Shown here: piece by piece, positions 1 through 7,213 of the stretch
Layout of the letters: each line of letters starts with the position of its first letter
Numbering within the stretch: the stretch's first letter is position 1
Origin: JAVJSF01 sp040219555
GTDB lineage: Bacteria > Actinomycetota > Thermoleophilia > Miltoncostaeales > Miltoncostaeaceae
Length of the DNA: 64,000 nucleotides
Assembly: GCA_040219555.1 (NCBI GenBank)
Contig: JAVJSF010000013.1
Span: 1-64,000, forward strand
Direction of reading: 5' to 3'
Program-made: the position numbers and the translations under genes
The notes under the pieces: generated by a model
Database searches by the model: none
What the model saw: only the letters and a program-made list of their open reading frames with translations
Told to the model about the DNA's origin: nothing

Positions 1-1
1 G

Positions 2-226
2 AACGTCGACACCGGCGAGTACGTCGACCTGGTCAAGGCCGGCATCATCGACCCGGCCATGGTGACCCGCTCGGCCCTGCAGAACGCGGCCTCCATCGCC
101 AAGAACATCATCACGACCGAGTGCGTGGTGGTGGACAAGCCCGAGGAGGAGGCCCCGGCGGGCCCGTCCGGGCCCATGATGTCCCCGAACATGGGCGGCA
201 TGGGCATGGGCGGCGGGATGATGTAG
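2..226 (+). CDS. groEL: Chaperonin GroEL, C-terminal fragment (5' end outside window)
   Basis: This is the last 74 residues of the 60 kDa chaperonin, which folds proteins in the cytoplasm inside a double ring with GroES. The fragment reads from the apical/equatorial return (NVDTGEYVDLVKAGIIDPAMV) region through the conserved SALQNAASIA stretch and ends in a Gly-Met-rich tail (GGMGMGGGMM), the classic disordered GroEL C-terminus. The gene is cut only by the window edge. A GC-rich hairpin follows about 50 bases after the stop. Paralogues (GroEL1/GroEL2) are common in Actinomycetota; the GGM tail resembles the housekeeping copy rather than the His-rich one, but the fragment is too short to be certain. 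Confidence 0.95.
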   Translation, partial: NVDTGEYVDLVKAGIIDPAMVTRSALQNAASIAKNIITTECVVVDKPEEEAPAGPSGPMMSPNMGGMGMGGGMM

Positions 227-273
227 CAGGGCCTCGGCTCCGGCCGGGACCCGCCGCGCCCAGCGGCATCCAG

Positions 274-295
274 AGGGGGCCCCACGGGGCCCCCT
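274..295 (+). terminator. Hairpin terminator after groEL
   Basis: A perfect inverted repeat (AGGGGGCCCC, two bases, GGGGCCCCCT) lies 48 bases after the groEL stop. There is no long T run after it, as is usual in such GC-rich genomes. Confidence 0.7.
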
Positions 296-362
296 CGTCG
301 TTGGGGGACCCGCTCGCCACGCCGGTGCCCGCCTGCCGCCACGTCCCGCCGCCGCCCGGTGG

Positions 363-399
363 TACCGTCCTCATGCGACCAGCATGGCCTCGGTCATGA
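363..399 (+). promoter_or_regulatory. Possible promoter with an 8-codon leader ORF
   Basis: A TACCGT hexamer (363-368) precedes an ATG at 373 that opens an 8-codon ORF (MRPAWPRS). Its TGA (397-399) overlaps the ATG at 396 of the next ORF. The gap from hexamer to ATG is only 4 bases, shorter than at the other sites of this type in the window, so this is the weakest example. Confidence 0.3.
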
Positions 400-1040
400 T
401 GGCTGCGTCGCCCCAGACCCCGGCGGCGTCCAGCGGAGCGGACGTGAGTGACGGGACGTGCACGATGGTGGCACGACAGGACTACCGGGTGGTGCGGCCG
501 GCGCTCGGCGCCGGCGGACGGCAGGCGGCCAGGCGGGGCGAGGACGCCCGGGCGGCCGACCGTGCCGAGAACGAGGGCTACCCGCTTGGTCGCACGAGCA
601 TGGGCTATGACGACCGCGCGAGCGGGCGCGGGGAGGAGTTCACGATGGGCGACGGTGATGACATCCGCTACGAGCGGCTCGACTACGCGGCGACGCTCAC
701 CAAGCTGGGCGACCTCATCGGGCGGGAGATCCTGGCCGAGTTGCGGGTCGGTGGACGACACGGGCCCTTCCGTCTCGCGGCCCAGGGAGTGCTTTCCGGG
801 CCTCCCCCGGGGCAAGCCGGGCTGACCGGCCGTCGGGGCGAGGGTGACGACATCGAGGCCTTCATGATCGACCGCGGGGGCTTCCTGGCCGTCAAGCAGG
901 AGGACTTCGTGGAGGCCCGGTGGCACGCCGGCGCGGACGAGGGCCAGCCCTCGGCGCAGCCCCGGCTGGACATCGAGTTCACCGACTCGGTGCTGCATGT
1001 CGCGGTGTTGTGGCGGCACGGACGGTCGCCGCGGACGTAG
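396..1040 (+). CDS. Hypothetical protein
   Basis: I do not recognise this 214-residue product. The frame stays open and keeps G or C at nearly all third positions from 396 to the stop, like real genes here. The first 80 residues are low-complexity and rich in Ala, Arg and Gly; the rest (from MGDGDDIRYERL) looks like an ordinary soluble protein with an acidic C-terminal half. An alternative start is ATG 645, which has a strong GGAGGAG ribosome site 9 bases upstream and would give 131 residues. I prefer 396 because an upstream mini-ORF stop overlaps it, but the choice is open. If 645 is right, 227-644 is a 418-base gap holding only the groEL terminator. Confidence 0.45.
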   Translation: MMAASPQTPAASSGADVSDGTCTMVARQDYRVVRPALGAGGRQAARRGEDARAADRAENEGYPLGRTSMGYDDRASGRGEEFTMGDGDDIRYERLDYAATLTKLGDLIGREILAELRVGGRHGPFRLAAQGVLSGPPPGQAGLTGRRGEGDDIEAFMIDRGGFLAVKQEDFVEARWHAGADEGQPSAQPRLDIEFTDSVLHVAVLWRHGRSPRT

Positions 1041-1060
1041 GCTCCCCTCCGACAGAGGAG
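1038..1060 (+). promoter_or_regulatory. Promoter -10 and ribosome site for the TPR gene
   Basis: TAGGCT (1038-1043) overlaps the stop codon of the upstream ORF. An AGAGGAG ribosome site (1054-1060) sits 5 bases before ATG 1066. Confidence 0.45.
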
Positions 1061-1065
1061 CAGCC

Positions 1066-2070
1066 ATGACCCCCACCGAGCAGGACCCCGCCGCCCGGCG
1101 CGCGAAGTTCCTGGCCGAACTGGCCACGCGCGACCTGTACCTGTGGTTCGGCATCCCGCGCGACGCCGACGCCGACCAGATCCGCGCGGCGGCCGAGGTC
1201 CGCCGGCGTGCCATCTCGGGCACCCCGATGCCGCAGAGTCAGCGGTCCACCGAGCGCGCGTTCTGCGACCAGGGCGAGAAGGCCCTGCTGCGCCCCGACA
1301 TCCGGCGCGAGTACGACGCCCTGCTGTCGGAGGGCTCCACCAAGCGCGGCATCACCGGCGCGGCAGCGGCGGCCGCCAAGGTCACCGAGGAGCGCGAGGC
1401 GCGCCTGCGCGAGGCGCGGGCCCGCATCCAGCACTACGGCCCGGACGACCTGCGGACCTCGGCCGGCGCCGCCGCGCTGCTGGCCACCGACGAGGCCCAG
1501 GAGGAGCTGGCCGCGAACTACCGCGAGGCGGCCCGCGTGTCCGACCCCGTCGAGGCCCTGCGGATCGCGCGCGAGGCCCGCGCGCACGGGCGGGTTCTGC
1601 GCGGGCTCGCCTTCGCCGAGCGCGCGCACAAGCTGGCCGTCACCCCCGGGACGTTGCGCACGCTGGGGGGCGCCCTGCGTGACACGGGCGACCTGTCGGG
1701 CAGCGAGGAGGCCCTGCGGGCATCGGTGGCGGCCCTTCCCAGCCTCCGCGAGAACGCCCCCGGATGGACCGCCCTGGCGGCCACCCTGCGCGCCCGTGGC
1801 GAACTGGTGGACGCCGAGGCCATCGCGCGCAAGGTGGTGGACGAGGAGGAGGAGGACGCCCACGCGTGGCGGATGCTGGCCATCCTGGCCGGCGAGCTCG
1901 AGGACATCGACACCGCCCTGCGTGCCTGGGAGACGAGCGCCGACCTGGGCCTGGATGTGCCCGGGGTGCTGGCCGCCCTCGACGCGCTGCGCAAGGACCG
2001 TCTGGCGCGCGGGGACGCACGCTCGGCCGCAGAGGTCGAGACGCGTATGGCGCGGCTGCGCCAGGCCTGA
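1066..2070 (+). CDS. J-like domain and tetratricopeptide-repeat protein
   Basis: This 334-residue protein begins with a region resembling a J domain (DLYLWFGIPRDADADQIRAA ... RPDIRREYDALL, about residues 24-88). The HPD tripeptide that activates Hsp70 is absent; the corresponding loop reads ISGTPMPQ. A charged helical stretch follows, and then several TPR-like helix pairs (about 150-330, for example ALRIAREARAHGRVLRGLAFAERAHKLA). It is probably a cytoplasmic scaffold or co-chaperone-like protein; without HPD it is unlikely to stimulate DnaK ATPase. ATG 1066 is chosen because AGAGGAG lies just upstream. Its position shortly after groEL is suggestive but proves nothing. Confidence 0.75.
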   Translation: MTPTEQDPAARRAKFLAELATRDLYLWFGIPRDADADQIRAAAEVRRRAISGTPMPQSQRSTERAFCDQGEKALLRPDIRREYDALLSEGSTKRGITGAAAAAAKVTEEREARLREARARIQHYGPDDLRTSAGAAALLATDEAQEELAANYREAARVSDPVEALRIAREARAHGRVLRGLAFAERAHKLAVTPGTLRTLGGALRDTGDLSGSEEALRASVAALPSLRENAPGWTALAATLRARGELVDAEAIARKVVDEEEEDAHAWRMLAILAGELEDIDTALRAWETSADLGLDVPGVLAALDALRKDRLARGDARSAAEVETRMARLRQA

Positions 2071-2122
2071 CCGCCGGCCGCCCCCGCGCCGGCGGCCCGA
2101 TGGGCGGCGACGGGGCGGTTGT

Positions 2123-2128
2123 TAGCCT
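2123..2128 (+). promoter_or_regulatory. Leaderless-type promoter -10 (TAGCCT)
   Basis: TAGCCT ends 7 bases before GTG 2136, the first codon of a 4-codon mini-ORF coupled to the carrier gene. Confidence 0.45.
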
Positions 2129-2135
2129 CCGGCGC

Positions 2136-2150
2136 GTGAGCGGGACGTGA
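2136..2150 (+). CDS. Leader mini-ORF (4 codons) coupled to the AEC carrier
   Basis: GTG AGC GGG ACG TGA encodes only MSGT. Its start lies at the transcription start expected from TAGCCT, and its TGA overlaps the GTG (2147) of the next gene by four bases. Translation of this leader could deliver ribosomes to a gene that has no clear ribosome site of its own. Such an ORF could also arise by chance. Confidence 0.35.
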   Translation: MSGT

Positions 2151-3064
2151 CCGAGACCGCCTTCGGGGCGCTGCTGATCCTGCTGGCCGGCGCCCTCGCG
2201 CGCGAGTTGGGGCTCGTCCGCCGCCGCCAGGGCGCGGTGCTGGTCAACATCGTGATCTACCTGGCGCTGCCGCCCCTGGTGTTCCTCATCATGGTGCGCG
2301 CCGAGCTGCACGCGGCCCTCCTGCTGGTTCCTGTCGCGGCGTACCTGATCCACGGCATCCTGTTGGCGCTGTCGTGGGCGGCCACCCGGCTGTGGGGGTG
2401 CGAGCCGCGCCGCGCCGGCGCCCTGATCGTGGCCACCGCTGTGGGGAACACCGGTTTCTTCGGCCTCCCCCTGATCGCGGCCTCGGGCGACGGCTTCAGC
2501 CTGCCCTCGGCGGTGATGTACGACGCCCTGGCGACGGCCGTCATCACCTGGACCTCCACCGTCGCCATCGCGGGCTACTACGGGCGGAGCCCGGGAGGGC
2601 GGAGGGTCAGCCTGCGCGATGTGGGGCGCGCCCTGCTGCTGCCGCCCACGATCGCGCTGGCGCTGGGGCTGGCGGTCAACCTGGCGGGCGTCCACGAGTT
2701 GCCGCGCCTGATCGAGCAGCCGCTCGATCTCATGGCGGGCGCCGTACTGCCGCTCACGATGCTCTACGGCGGGCTGATGCTGGATGTCCGCGGCCTCTCC
2801 CGGCTGTGGCGCGAGATGGCCTTCGTCGTCGTGATGCGGCTCGGCATCGCCACCCTGGTGGGCCTGGCCGTGGCCGAGTTGCTGCAACTGGACGGGGCCG
2901 TCCGCGCGACGGTGGTCATCATGGCCGCCATGCCCACTGCGATGATGTCGCTGGTGCTGGGCGCCAGCGCCGGTCTGCGTAGCGACATCCTGGCCGGCGC
3001 CGTGGCCCTCACCACCCTGCTGTGCACCATCACCCTGCCCCTCTGGAGGGCCGTACTGCTGTGA
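2147..3064 (+). CDS. AEC-family (auxin efflux carrier-like) membrane transporter
   Basis: This 305-residue protein has about ten hydrophobic segments in two halves, as in AEC/PIN-like permeases, which export or import organic anions such as malate or malonate. Family-like features are the first helix with a following basic patch (ARELGLVRRRQG), the AVGNTGFFGLPL segment near residue 100 and the MPTAMMSLVLG segment near the end. The substrate cannot be told from sequence. GTG 2147 is the start; it overlaps the stop of the 4-codon leader ORF. Its own stop overlaps the GTG of pyrF by four bases, so the two genes are translationally coupled, although no metabolic link to pyrimidines is obvious. 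Confidence 0.85.
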   Translation: MTETAFGALLILLAGALARELGLVRRRQGAVLVNIVIYLALPPLVFLIMVRAELHAALLLVPVAAYLIHGILLALSWAATRLWGCEPRRAGALIVATAVGNTGFFGLPLIAASGDGFSLPSAVMYDALATAVITWTSTVAIAGYYGRSPGGRRVSLRDVGRALLLPPTIALALGLAVNLAGVHELPRLIEQPLDLMAGAVLPLTMLYGGLMLDVRGLSRLWREMAFVVVMRLGIATLVGLAVAELLQLDGAVRATVVIMAAMPTAMMSLVLGASAGLRSDILAGAVALTTLLCTITLPLWRAVLL

Positions 3065-3885
3065 GCATCGCCGCCCGCGATTTCGGCGACCGGCTGGCCC
3101 GTCGCGTCCGCGCACGTCAGAGCAGCGTGGTGATCGGGCTCGACCCCGATCCGGCCCGGGTGCTGGGAGGTGCGCCCGGCGCGTCGGCCTTCTGCGCGCG
3201 GGTGGTGCGCGCGGCCGCCGGCGCGTGCGTGGCGGCGAAGATCCAGCTGGCCACCTTCGAGCGCTTCGGCGCCGAGGGCTGGCAGGCCTACGAGGAGACC
3301 GCGCAGATGGCTGCCGACGCCGGGCTGCTGGTGATCGCCGACGCGAAGCGCGGCGACATCGGCATCACCGCGGCGGCCTACGCCGAGGCCTTCCTGCGCC
3401 CGCCGGTGGACGCCCTCACCGTCAACCCGTCGCTGGGCGGGGACGCCGTGGCCCCCTTCGTGGCGGCGGCCGAGGACACCGGCACGGGCATCTTCTGCCT
3501 GGTGCGCACGTCCAACCCCGGGGCGGCCGACCTGCAGGACCTCGAGCTGGCCGGCGGCGGGCTGTGGCACGAGCGCCTGGCCGCCCACGTGGCGGCCTGG
3601 GGCGCGCCCAGCGTGGGGCGGGAGGGTCTCTCTGCGGTGGGCGCGGTGGTGGGGGCCACGGTCCCGGGGCGCATGGCGGCCCTGCGGGCGCTGATGCCGG
3701 CGCAGGTGTTCCTCATCCCGGGCGTGGGGGCCCAGGGGGGGCGCCCCGAGGACCTGGGGCCCGCCTTCGCCGGCCGCCCGGAGCTGGCCCTGGTCTCGGC
3801 CAGCCGGTCGATCATCTACGCCGACGATCCGGCCGGCGCGGCGGAGGCTCTGCGAGCGGACCTGTGGGCGGTGGCCGGGGCCTGA
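3061..3885 (+). CDS. pyrF: Orotidine 5'-phosphate decarboxylase
   Basis: This enzyme converts OMP to UMP, the last step of de novo pyrimidine synthesis, in the cytoplasm. The 274 residues match the longer (type 2, actinobacterial) PyrF: VVIGLDPDP near the N-terminus, K in CVAAKIQLATFE, the catalytic DAKRGDIG motif (about residues 97-104), DALTVNPSLGGD, and the phosphate-loop SASRSIIYA near the end. The start is GTG 3061, which overlaps the upstream carrier stop. Nothing else of the pyr pathway is nearby. The tail region faces the convergent LacI-type gene with only 20 bases between stops. Confidence 0.95.
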   Translation: MSIAARDFGDRLARRVRARQSSVVIGLDPDPARVLGGAPGASAFCARVVRAAAGACVAAKIQLATFERFGAEGWQAYEETAQMAADAGLLVIADAKRGDIGITAAAYAEAFLRPPVDALTVNPSLGGDAVAPFVAAAEDTGTGIFCLVRTSNPGAADLQDLELAGGGLWHERLAAHVAAWGAPSVGREGLSAVGAVVGATVPGRMAALRALMPAQVFLIPGVGAQGGRPEDLGPAFAGRPELALVSASRSIIYADDPAGAAEALRADLWAVAGA

Positions 3886-3905
3886 CCGGCGCACGCCGGC
3901 GCGCC

Positions 3906-4883
3906 TCAGCCCCGGTAGGCGGTGGTGCCCCGCAGGGCCAGCGAGGTGGGCAATGCGGGCGGCGATCCCGGCGAGGAGCCGTCCAGCGCCGCGGCCAGGA
4001 TGCCGCCGGCCAGGTCGCCCAGCGGCCGGTAGGGGACGAACACCGAGGTGAGCCCCAGCGCCTCCGTGCCCGGCAGGTCGTCGATGCCGGCCACCGAGAC
4101 GTCGCGCGGGACGCTGAGCCCCAGGGAGGCGGCCGCCTCGAGGGCCCCTTCGGCCAGCTCGTCGCAGAGGGCGATGACGGCGTCCGGGCGCGGGCTCTCC
4201 TGAAGCGCAGCCCGCCCGGCGGCCTCGCCGCTGGCCCGGCTGGAGTCGGGGACCTCGAAGGCGTGCACCGGTCCGGCGTCGCCCCAGCCTGCGCGCACCC
4301 CGTCCAGGCGTGCGCGCGACTCGGGCCAGGCGAGGATCGCCAGGCGCCGGTGCCCCTGGGCCGCCAGGTGCGCGGCGAGTTCCGCCGCGCCTGCGCCGAC
4401 GTCGGCCGACACCAGCGGCAGGCCGTCGATGGCCGCGTCGCGGTCGCCCACCACGACCGCGGGCACCGAGCCCTCCCAGCCGTGGCGCGGCTGCGCGTTG
4501 CCCAGCAGCACGGCCCCGTCCACACCGGCGTCGCGCCGGCCGGTGAGCACCAGCGAGACGCCGGCCTGGTCGCAGGCCCGCGCCAGGCCGCGCCCGACCA
4601 GCGCGAACGACGGCTTGGCGACCAGTTGCTCAACCGATGTGGGCGCCACCAGGGCGATGGCACCGTGGCGGCCCAGGCGCAGGGCGCGCGCGGCGGGATC
4701 GGGCCCCCGGTAACCGATGGCGGCCGCGGCGGCCAGGACGCGCTCGCGCGTGGCCGAGGCAACGCGCTCGGGACGGTTGAAGGTGTACGAGACCACCGCC
4801 ACCGACACACCGGCCGCGCGCGCCACGTCGCGCACGGTGGGACGGCGTACGCGGCCGGGGGTCGCTCCGGTACGGCCGCTCAT
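3906..4883 (-). CDS. LacI-family transcriptional regulator
   Basis: This 325-residue repressor has an N-terminal helix-turn-helix and hinge (PTVRDVARAAGVSVAVVSYTFNRPERVASATRERV, about 15-50), followed by a periplasmic-binding-protein-like effector domain. It probably binds a sugar or small metabolite and controls the divergent acetoacetate-decarboxylase-like gene, whose start is 91 bases away across a shared regulatory region. A palindromic AAACGTTT site, typical of LacI-family operators, lies in that region. ATG 4883 is the start. The effector cannot be predicted. The product EALGLTSVFVPYRPLGDLAGGIL near the C-terminus is the usual family motif for the dimer interface. Confidence 0.9.
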   Translation of the reverse strand: MSGRTGATPGRVRRPTVRDVARAAGVSVAVVSYTFNRPERVASATRERVLAAAAAIGYRGPDPAARALRLGRHGAIALVAPTSVEQLVAKPSFALVGRGLARACDQAGVSLVLTGRRDAGVDGAVLLGNAQPRHGWEGSVPAVVVGDRDAAIDGLPLVSADVGAGAAELAAHLAAQGHRRLAILAWPESRARLDGVRAGWGDAGPVHAFEVPDSSRASGEAAGRAALQESPRPDAVIALCDELAEGALEAAASLGLSVPRDVSVAGIDDLPGTEALGLTSVFVPYRPLGDLAGGILAAALDGSSPGSPPALPTSLALRGTTAYRG

Positions 4884-4901
4884 GGGCGCCGCGCGGAGGG
4901 G

Positions 4902-4930
4902 TGGACGGGGTGACCCGCCGCCACTAGGCT
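4902..4930 (+). promoter_or_regulatory. Promoter of the acetoacetate-decarboxylase-like gene
   Basis: TGGACG (4902-4907) and TAGGCT (4925-4930) are separated by exactly 17 bases and resemble a housekeeping sigma promoter. Transcription would start near 4937, just before the putative LacI operator. Confidence 0.5.
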
Positions 4931-4945
4931 GCCGACAGCACTTCT

Positions 4946-4953
4946 AAACGTTT
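4946..4953 (+). promoter_or_regulatory. Putative LacI-family operator (AAACGTTT)
   Basis: The perfect palindrome AAACGTTT with flanks TCT and CAC resembles the central CG-type operator of LacI/CcpA-like proteins. It lies just downstream of the predicted transcription start of the divergent gene, where a bound repressor would block elongation or initiation. Confidence 0.55.
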
Positions 4954-4973
4954 CACGAATCCCGAGGTGACCT

Positions 4974-5651
4974 GTGGCCACGCTCCACGCTCCCCAGATG
5001 GTGACCAACAGCAGGATGCTCTACTTCACGTGGGTCCCCGCGGACCCGGCCGCGGTCGCCGCACTTCTCCCCGATGGGCTCACCCCGGCGGAGAACGGCC
5101 AGTGCTTCATCAATCAGTACGTGGTCGACTCGCGCGATCAGACCTCCGGCTTCGAGCCGTACTCTCTCACGTACATGGGCGCCGATCTCTCCGGGTGCGA
5201 CACGCCCGACGGGAACGTGCCCGGTCGCTGGTGGACCCACTACTTCAACTCGAACGCCGACATGCGCGCCTACGCGGCCGAGCGCGGCGTGCCGACCGGC
5301 ACGGGCGAGACGGTCCTCGAGGTCGAAGGCGGCGTCCTGACGGCCACCACCTCGGTGGACGGCACGCCGATCATCCGCACCACCGCGACGGTGGGCGACC
5401 CGGCCGTCGTGGGCAGCGGTCAGCTGCGCTACATCACCAAGGTCGACGGCACCCTCATCAGCGGCCTCTACCCGTTCGTGGCGCACCTGGTCGACCCGTG
5501 GGAGGTCACCAAGTTCGAGTTCCTGGCGCCCGACCACGACAGCTACGCACTGCGCCCGGCCGATCCCTTGCAGGTGACCTGGGGCTTCTACTCGCCGCAG
5601 GCGTCGTTCTGCTACCCGGGCGGTGAGGGCCCGCTGGGCCAGACCCCCTGA
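4974..5651 (+). CDS. Acetoacetate decarboxylase-fold protein
   Basis: This 225-residue protein resembles the acetoacetate decarboxylase superfamily: an N-terminal LYFTWVPADPAAVAALLPDGLTP segment, then NQYVVD and a central beta-rich region ending YPFVAHLV. True decarboxylases use a Schiff-base lysine in an E-x-x-x-P-K-K stretch; the matching place here reads ERGVPTGTGE with no lysine, so a decarboxylase reaction is doubtful and another role on keto or enol substrates is possible. GTG 4974 is chosen because a CCGAGGTGA ribosome site precedes it. The divergent LacI-type gene probably regulates it. Confidence 0.65.
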   Translation: MATLHAPQMVTNSRMLYFTWVPADPAAVAALLPDGLTPAENGQCFINQYVVDSRDQTSGFEPYSLTYMGADLSGCDTPDGNVPGRWWTHYFNSNADMRAYAAERGVPTGTGETVLEVEGGVLTATTSVDGTPIIRTTATVGDPAVVGSGQLRYITKVDGTLISGLYPFVAHLVDPWEVTKFEFLAPDHDSYALRPADPLQVTWGFYSPQASFCYPGGEGPLGQTP

Positions 5652-5731
5652 CCCCGGGGGCGCGACCGCCGGACCGGGTGCGGGTTGGAGCCGCCCCGGT
5701 CCGGGTAGTACTCATGCGCCGTCCCACCACC

Positions 5732-5745
5732 GAGGAGTCACCCTG
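5732..5745 (+). promoter_or_regulatory. Ribosome site deciding a CTG start
   Basis: GAGGAG (5732-5737) sits 5 bases before CTG 5743. No ATG, GTG or TTG occurs in frame near it, so CTG appears to be the start codon of the small membrane protein. Confidence 0.4.
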
Positions 5746-6021
5746 ACCGGACCCGCCCAGGGCCCCGGCCCGCCCGAGACCGACGACCCCACGGGCGGGC
5801 GCCCGCTCACCCGTCGCCTCGCGCGCATCCTCCCCCTGGCGCTGGTGGCCGGCCTGGTCGTCGGCGTCCCGCTGGCCTTCCTGGCCGGCGACTGGCGCCC
5901 GGCCGTGATGGTCCCCGCCGCCCTGATGGCCGTGGCGGGGACCATCGCTGCGGCCGTCGAGGACGGGCGCGTGCAGCGCCGGGTGGAGGGGCGCCGCCGC
6001 GCCACCCGGCCGCGGGACTGA
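5743..6021 (+). CDS. Small membrane protein, CTG start
   Basis: I do not recognise the family. The 92-residue product has a proline-rich N-terminus, two hydrophobic helices (LPLALVAGLVVGVPLAFLAG and AVMVPAALMAVAGTIAAAV) and a basic tail (RVQRRVEGRRRATRPRD), so it should be an inner-membrane hairpin with a cytoplasmic C-terminus by the positive-inside rule. The start is inferred: CTG 5743 has a well-placed GAGGAG, while the nearby ATG 5714 is out of frame. The gene stands alone between the decarboxylase-like gene and dacA. Confidence 0.55.
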   Translation: MTGPAQGPGPPETDDPTGGRPLTRRLARILPLALVAGLVVGVPLAFLAGDWRPAVMVPAALMAVAGTIAAAVEDGRVQRRVEGRRRATRPRD

Positions 6022-6064
6022 TCGCGCCGGCCCCGGGGCGGGCCGCCCTTCCCGCCATGCGGGA

Positions 6065-6070
6065 TAGGAT
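6065..6070 (+). promoter_or_regulatory. Leaderless-type promoter -10 (TAGGAT) of dacA
   Basis: TAGGAT ends 6 bases before GTG 6077, so transcription probably starts at or next to the start codon. Confidence 0.6.
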
Positions 6071-6076
6071 CGTCCC

Positions 6077-7213
6077 GTGATCCGTCGGTTGCTGCTCGTC
6101 CTGGTGGGCCTGGCCCTGGTCGGAGCCCCGTGGGCGCCGCCCGCCGGCGCCCAGGTGGGCGACCCACCGGTCCCGGAGGCCGCCGCCTTCATCCTGGTCA
6201 ACGGGTCCACCGGCGAGGTCCTGGCCTCCGAGGACGCCGACATCCCTCTGGCGATGGCCTCGACCACCAAGATCATGACCGCCCTGGTCGTCCTCGAGCA
6301 GGCCGACCTGGACGATCGGTACACGGTGCCGCCGGAGGCCCTGATCGGTGGATCGACGGCCTTCCTGGAGGCGGGCGAGACGCTGAGCGTCCGTCACCTG
6401 ATGACCGGCCTGCTGGTGGCCTCGGGCAACGACGCCTCCATCACCCTGGCCGTCGGCCTCGCGGGATCGCAGGAGGCCTTCGTGGAACTCATGAACGAGC
6501 GCGCCCGCACCCTGGGCCTGCGCGACACCGCCTTCGAGAACCCGCACGGCCTGGACGGCCCGGGCCACCGGACCACGGTGCGGGACCTGGCAATCCTTTC
6601 GCGGGCGGCCATGGGCATCCCGCTGTTCCGCGAACTGGTCGCGGTCCGGCGCGACACGATCCCCGGCCCCGGGGGCAGCGGCATCCGCACCCTCGAGTCG
6701 AACAACCTGCTGCTGGACGCCTACCCGGAGGCCGACGGCATCAAGACCGGGATGACGAACCTGGCCGGCTACACCCTGGTGGCACACGCACGGCGGCCGG
6801 CGCTGGGGGTCGACCTCTACGTGGCCATGATCGGCGCCTCGTCCAGCGAGGGGCGCGCCCGGGACGCGGAGGCGCTGTTGCGCTGGGGCTTCGGCCAGTA
6901 CGCCCGGCCGATGCTCCTCCCGCCCGGGTCCGTGGTGGGCGAGGTGCCGGTGCAGTACCGTCCGGATGAGGGTGTGATGTACCGCGTGGAGCGCGGGGTG
7001 CGACCGCCGATCAGGCTGGGCGTGCCGGTGACCGAGGAGATCGCGGCGCCCCTGGAGGTCGCGGGGCCGGTGCGGGAGGGTGATGTGCTGGGAACCGTGA
7101 CGTTCCGCCAGGGTGAGCGGGTGCTCGCGCGCCGCGATCTCATCGCGGCAGAGTCGGTGGATTCCGCGGGGCTGCTGGACCGCGTGCGCTCCGGGATCGG
7201 GGCCCTGCTGTGA
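6077..7213 (+). CDS. dacA: D-alanyl-D-alanine carboxypeptidase (PBP5/6, S11 family)
   Basis: This exported enzyme trims the terminal D-Ala from peptidoglycan stem peptides. The 378 residues start with a signal peptide (LLLVLVGLALVGAPWAPPAGAQ), followed by the three penicillin-binding motifs: STTK (SxxK, about residue 63), SGN (about 119) and KTG (about 230). A C-terminal beta domain ends in a short amphipathic helix (LLDRVRSGIGALL) that may hold it to the membrane, as in PBP5. GTG 6077 fits a leaderless promoter. Its stop overlaps the GTG of the PfkB kinase by four bases, so the two are coupled although their roles differ. Confidence 0.93.
   Translation: MIRRLLLVLVGLALVGAPWAPPAGAQVGDPPVPEAAAFILVNGSTGEVLASEDADIPLAMASTTKIMTALVVLEQADLDDRYTVPPEALIGGSTAFLEAGETLSVRHLMTGLLVASGNDASITLAVGLAGSQEAFVELMNERARTLGLRDTAFENPHGLDGPGHRTTVRDLAILSRAAMGIPLFRELVAVRRDTIPGPGGSGIRTLESNNLLLDAYPEADGIKTGMTNLAGYTLVAHARRPALGVDLYVAMIGASSSEGRARDAEALLRWGFGQYARPMLLPPGSVVGEVPVQYRPDEGVMYRVERGVRPPIRLGVPVTEEIAAPLEVAGPVREGDVLGTVTFRQGERVLARRDLIAAESVDSAGLLDRVRSGIGALL

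Noticed and set aside
111..3115. Long minus-strand frames opposite the TPR and AEC genes
   Set aside because: They are mirror frames of real plus-strand genes, with low-complexity products and no ribosome sites.
5714..5746. Ten-codon frame ending in a CTGA overlap with the small membrane gene
   Set aside because: The only nearby -10-like element (TAGTAC) is too close to its ATG to make it leaderless. The CTG start is explained by its own GAGGAG.
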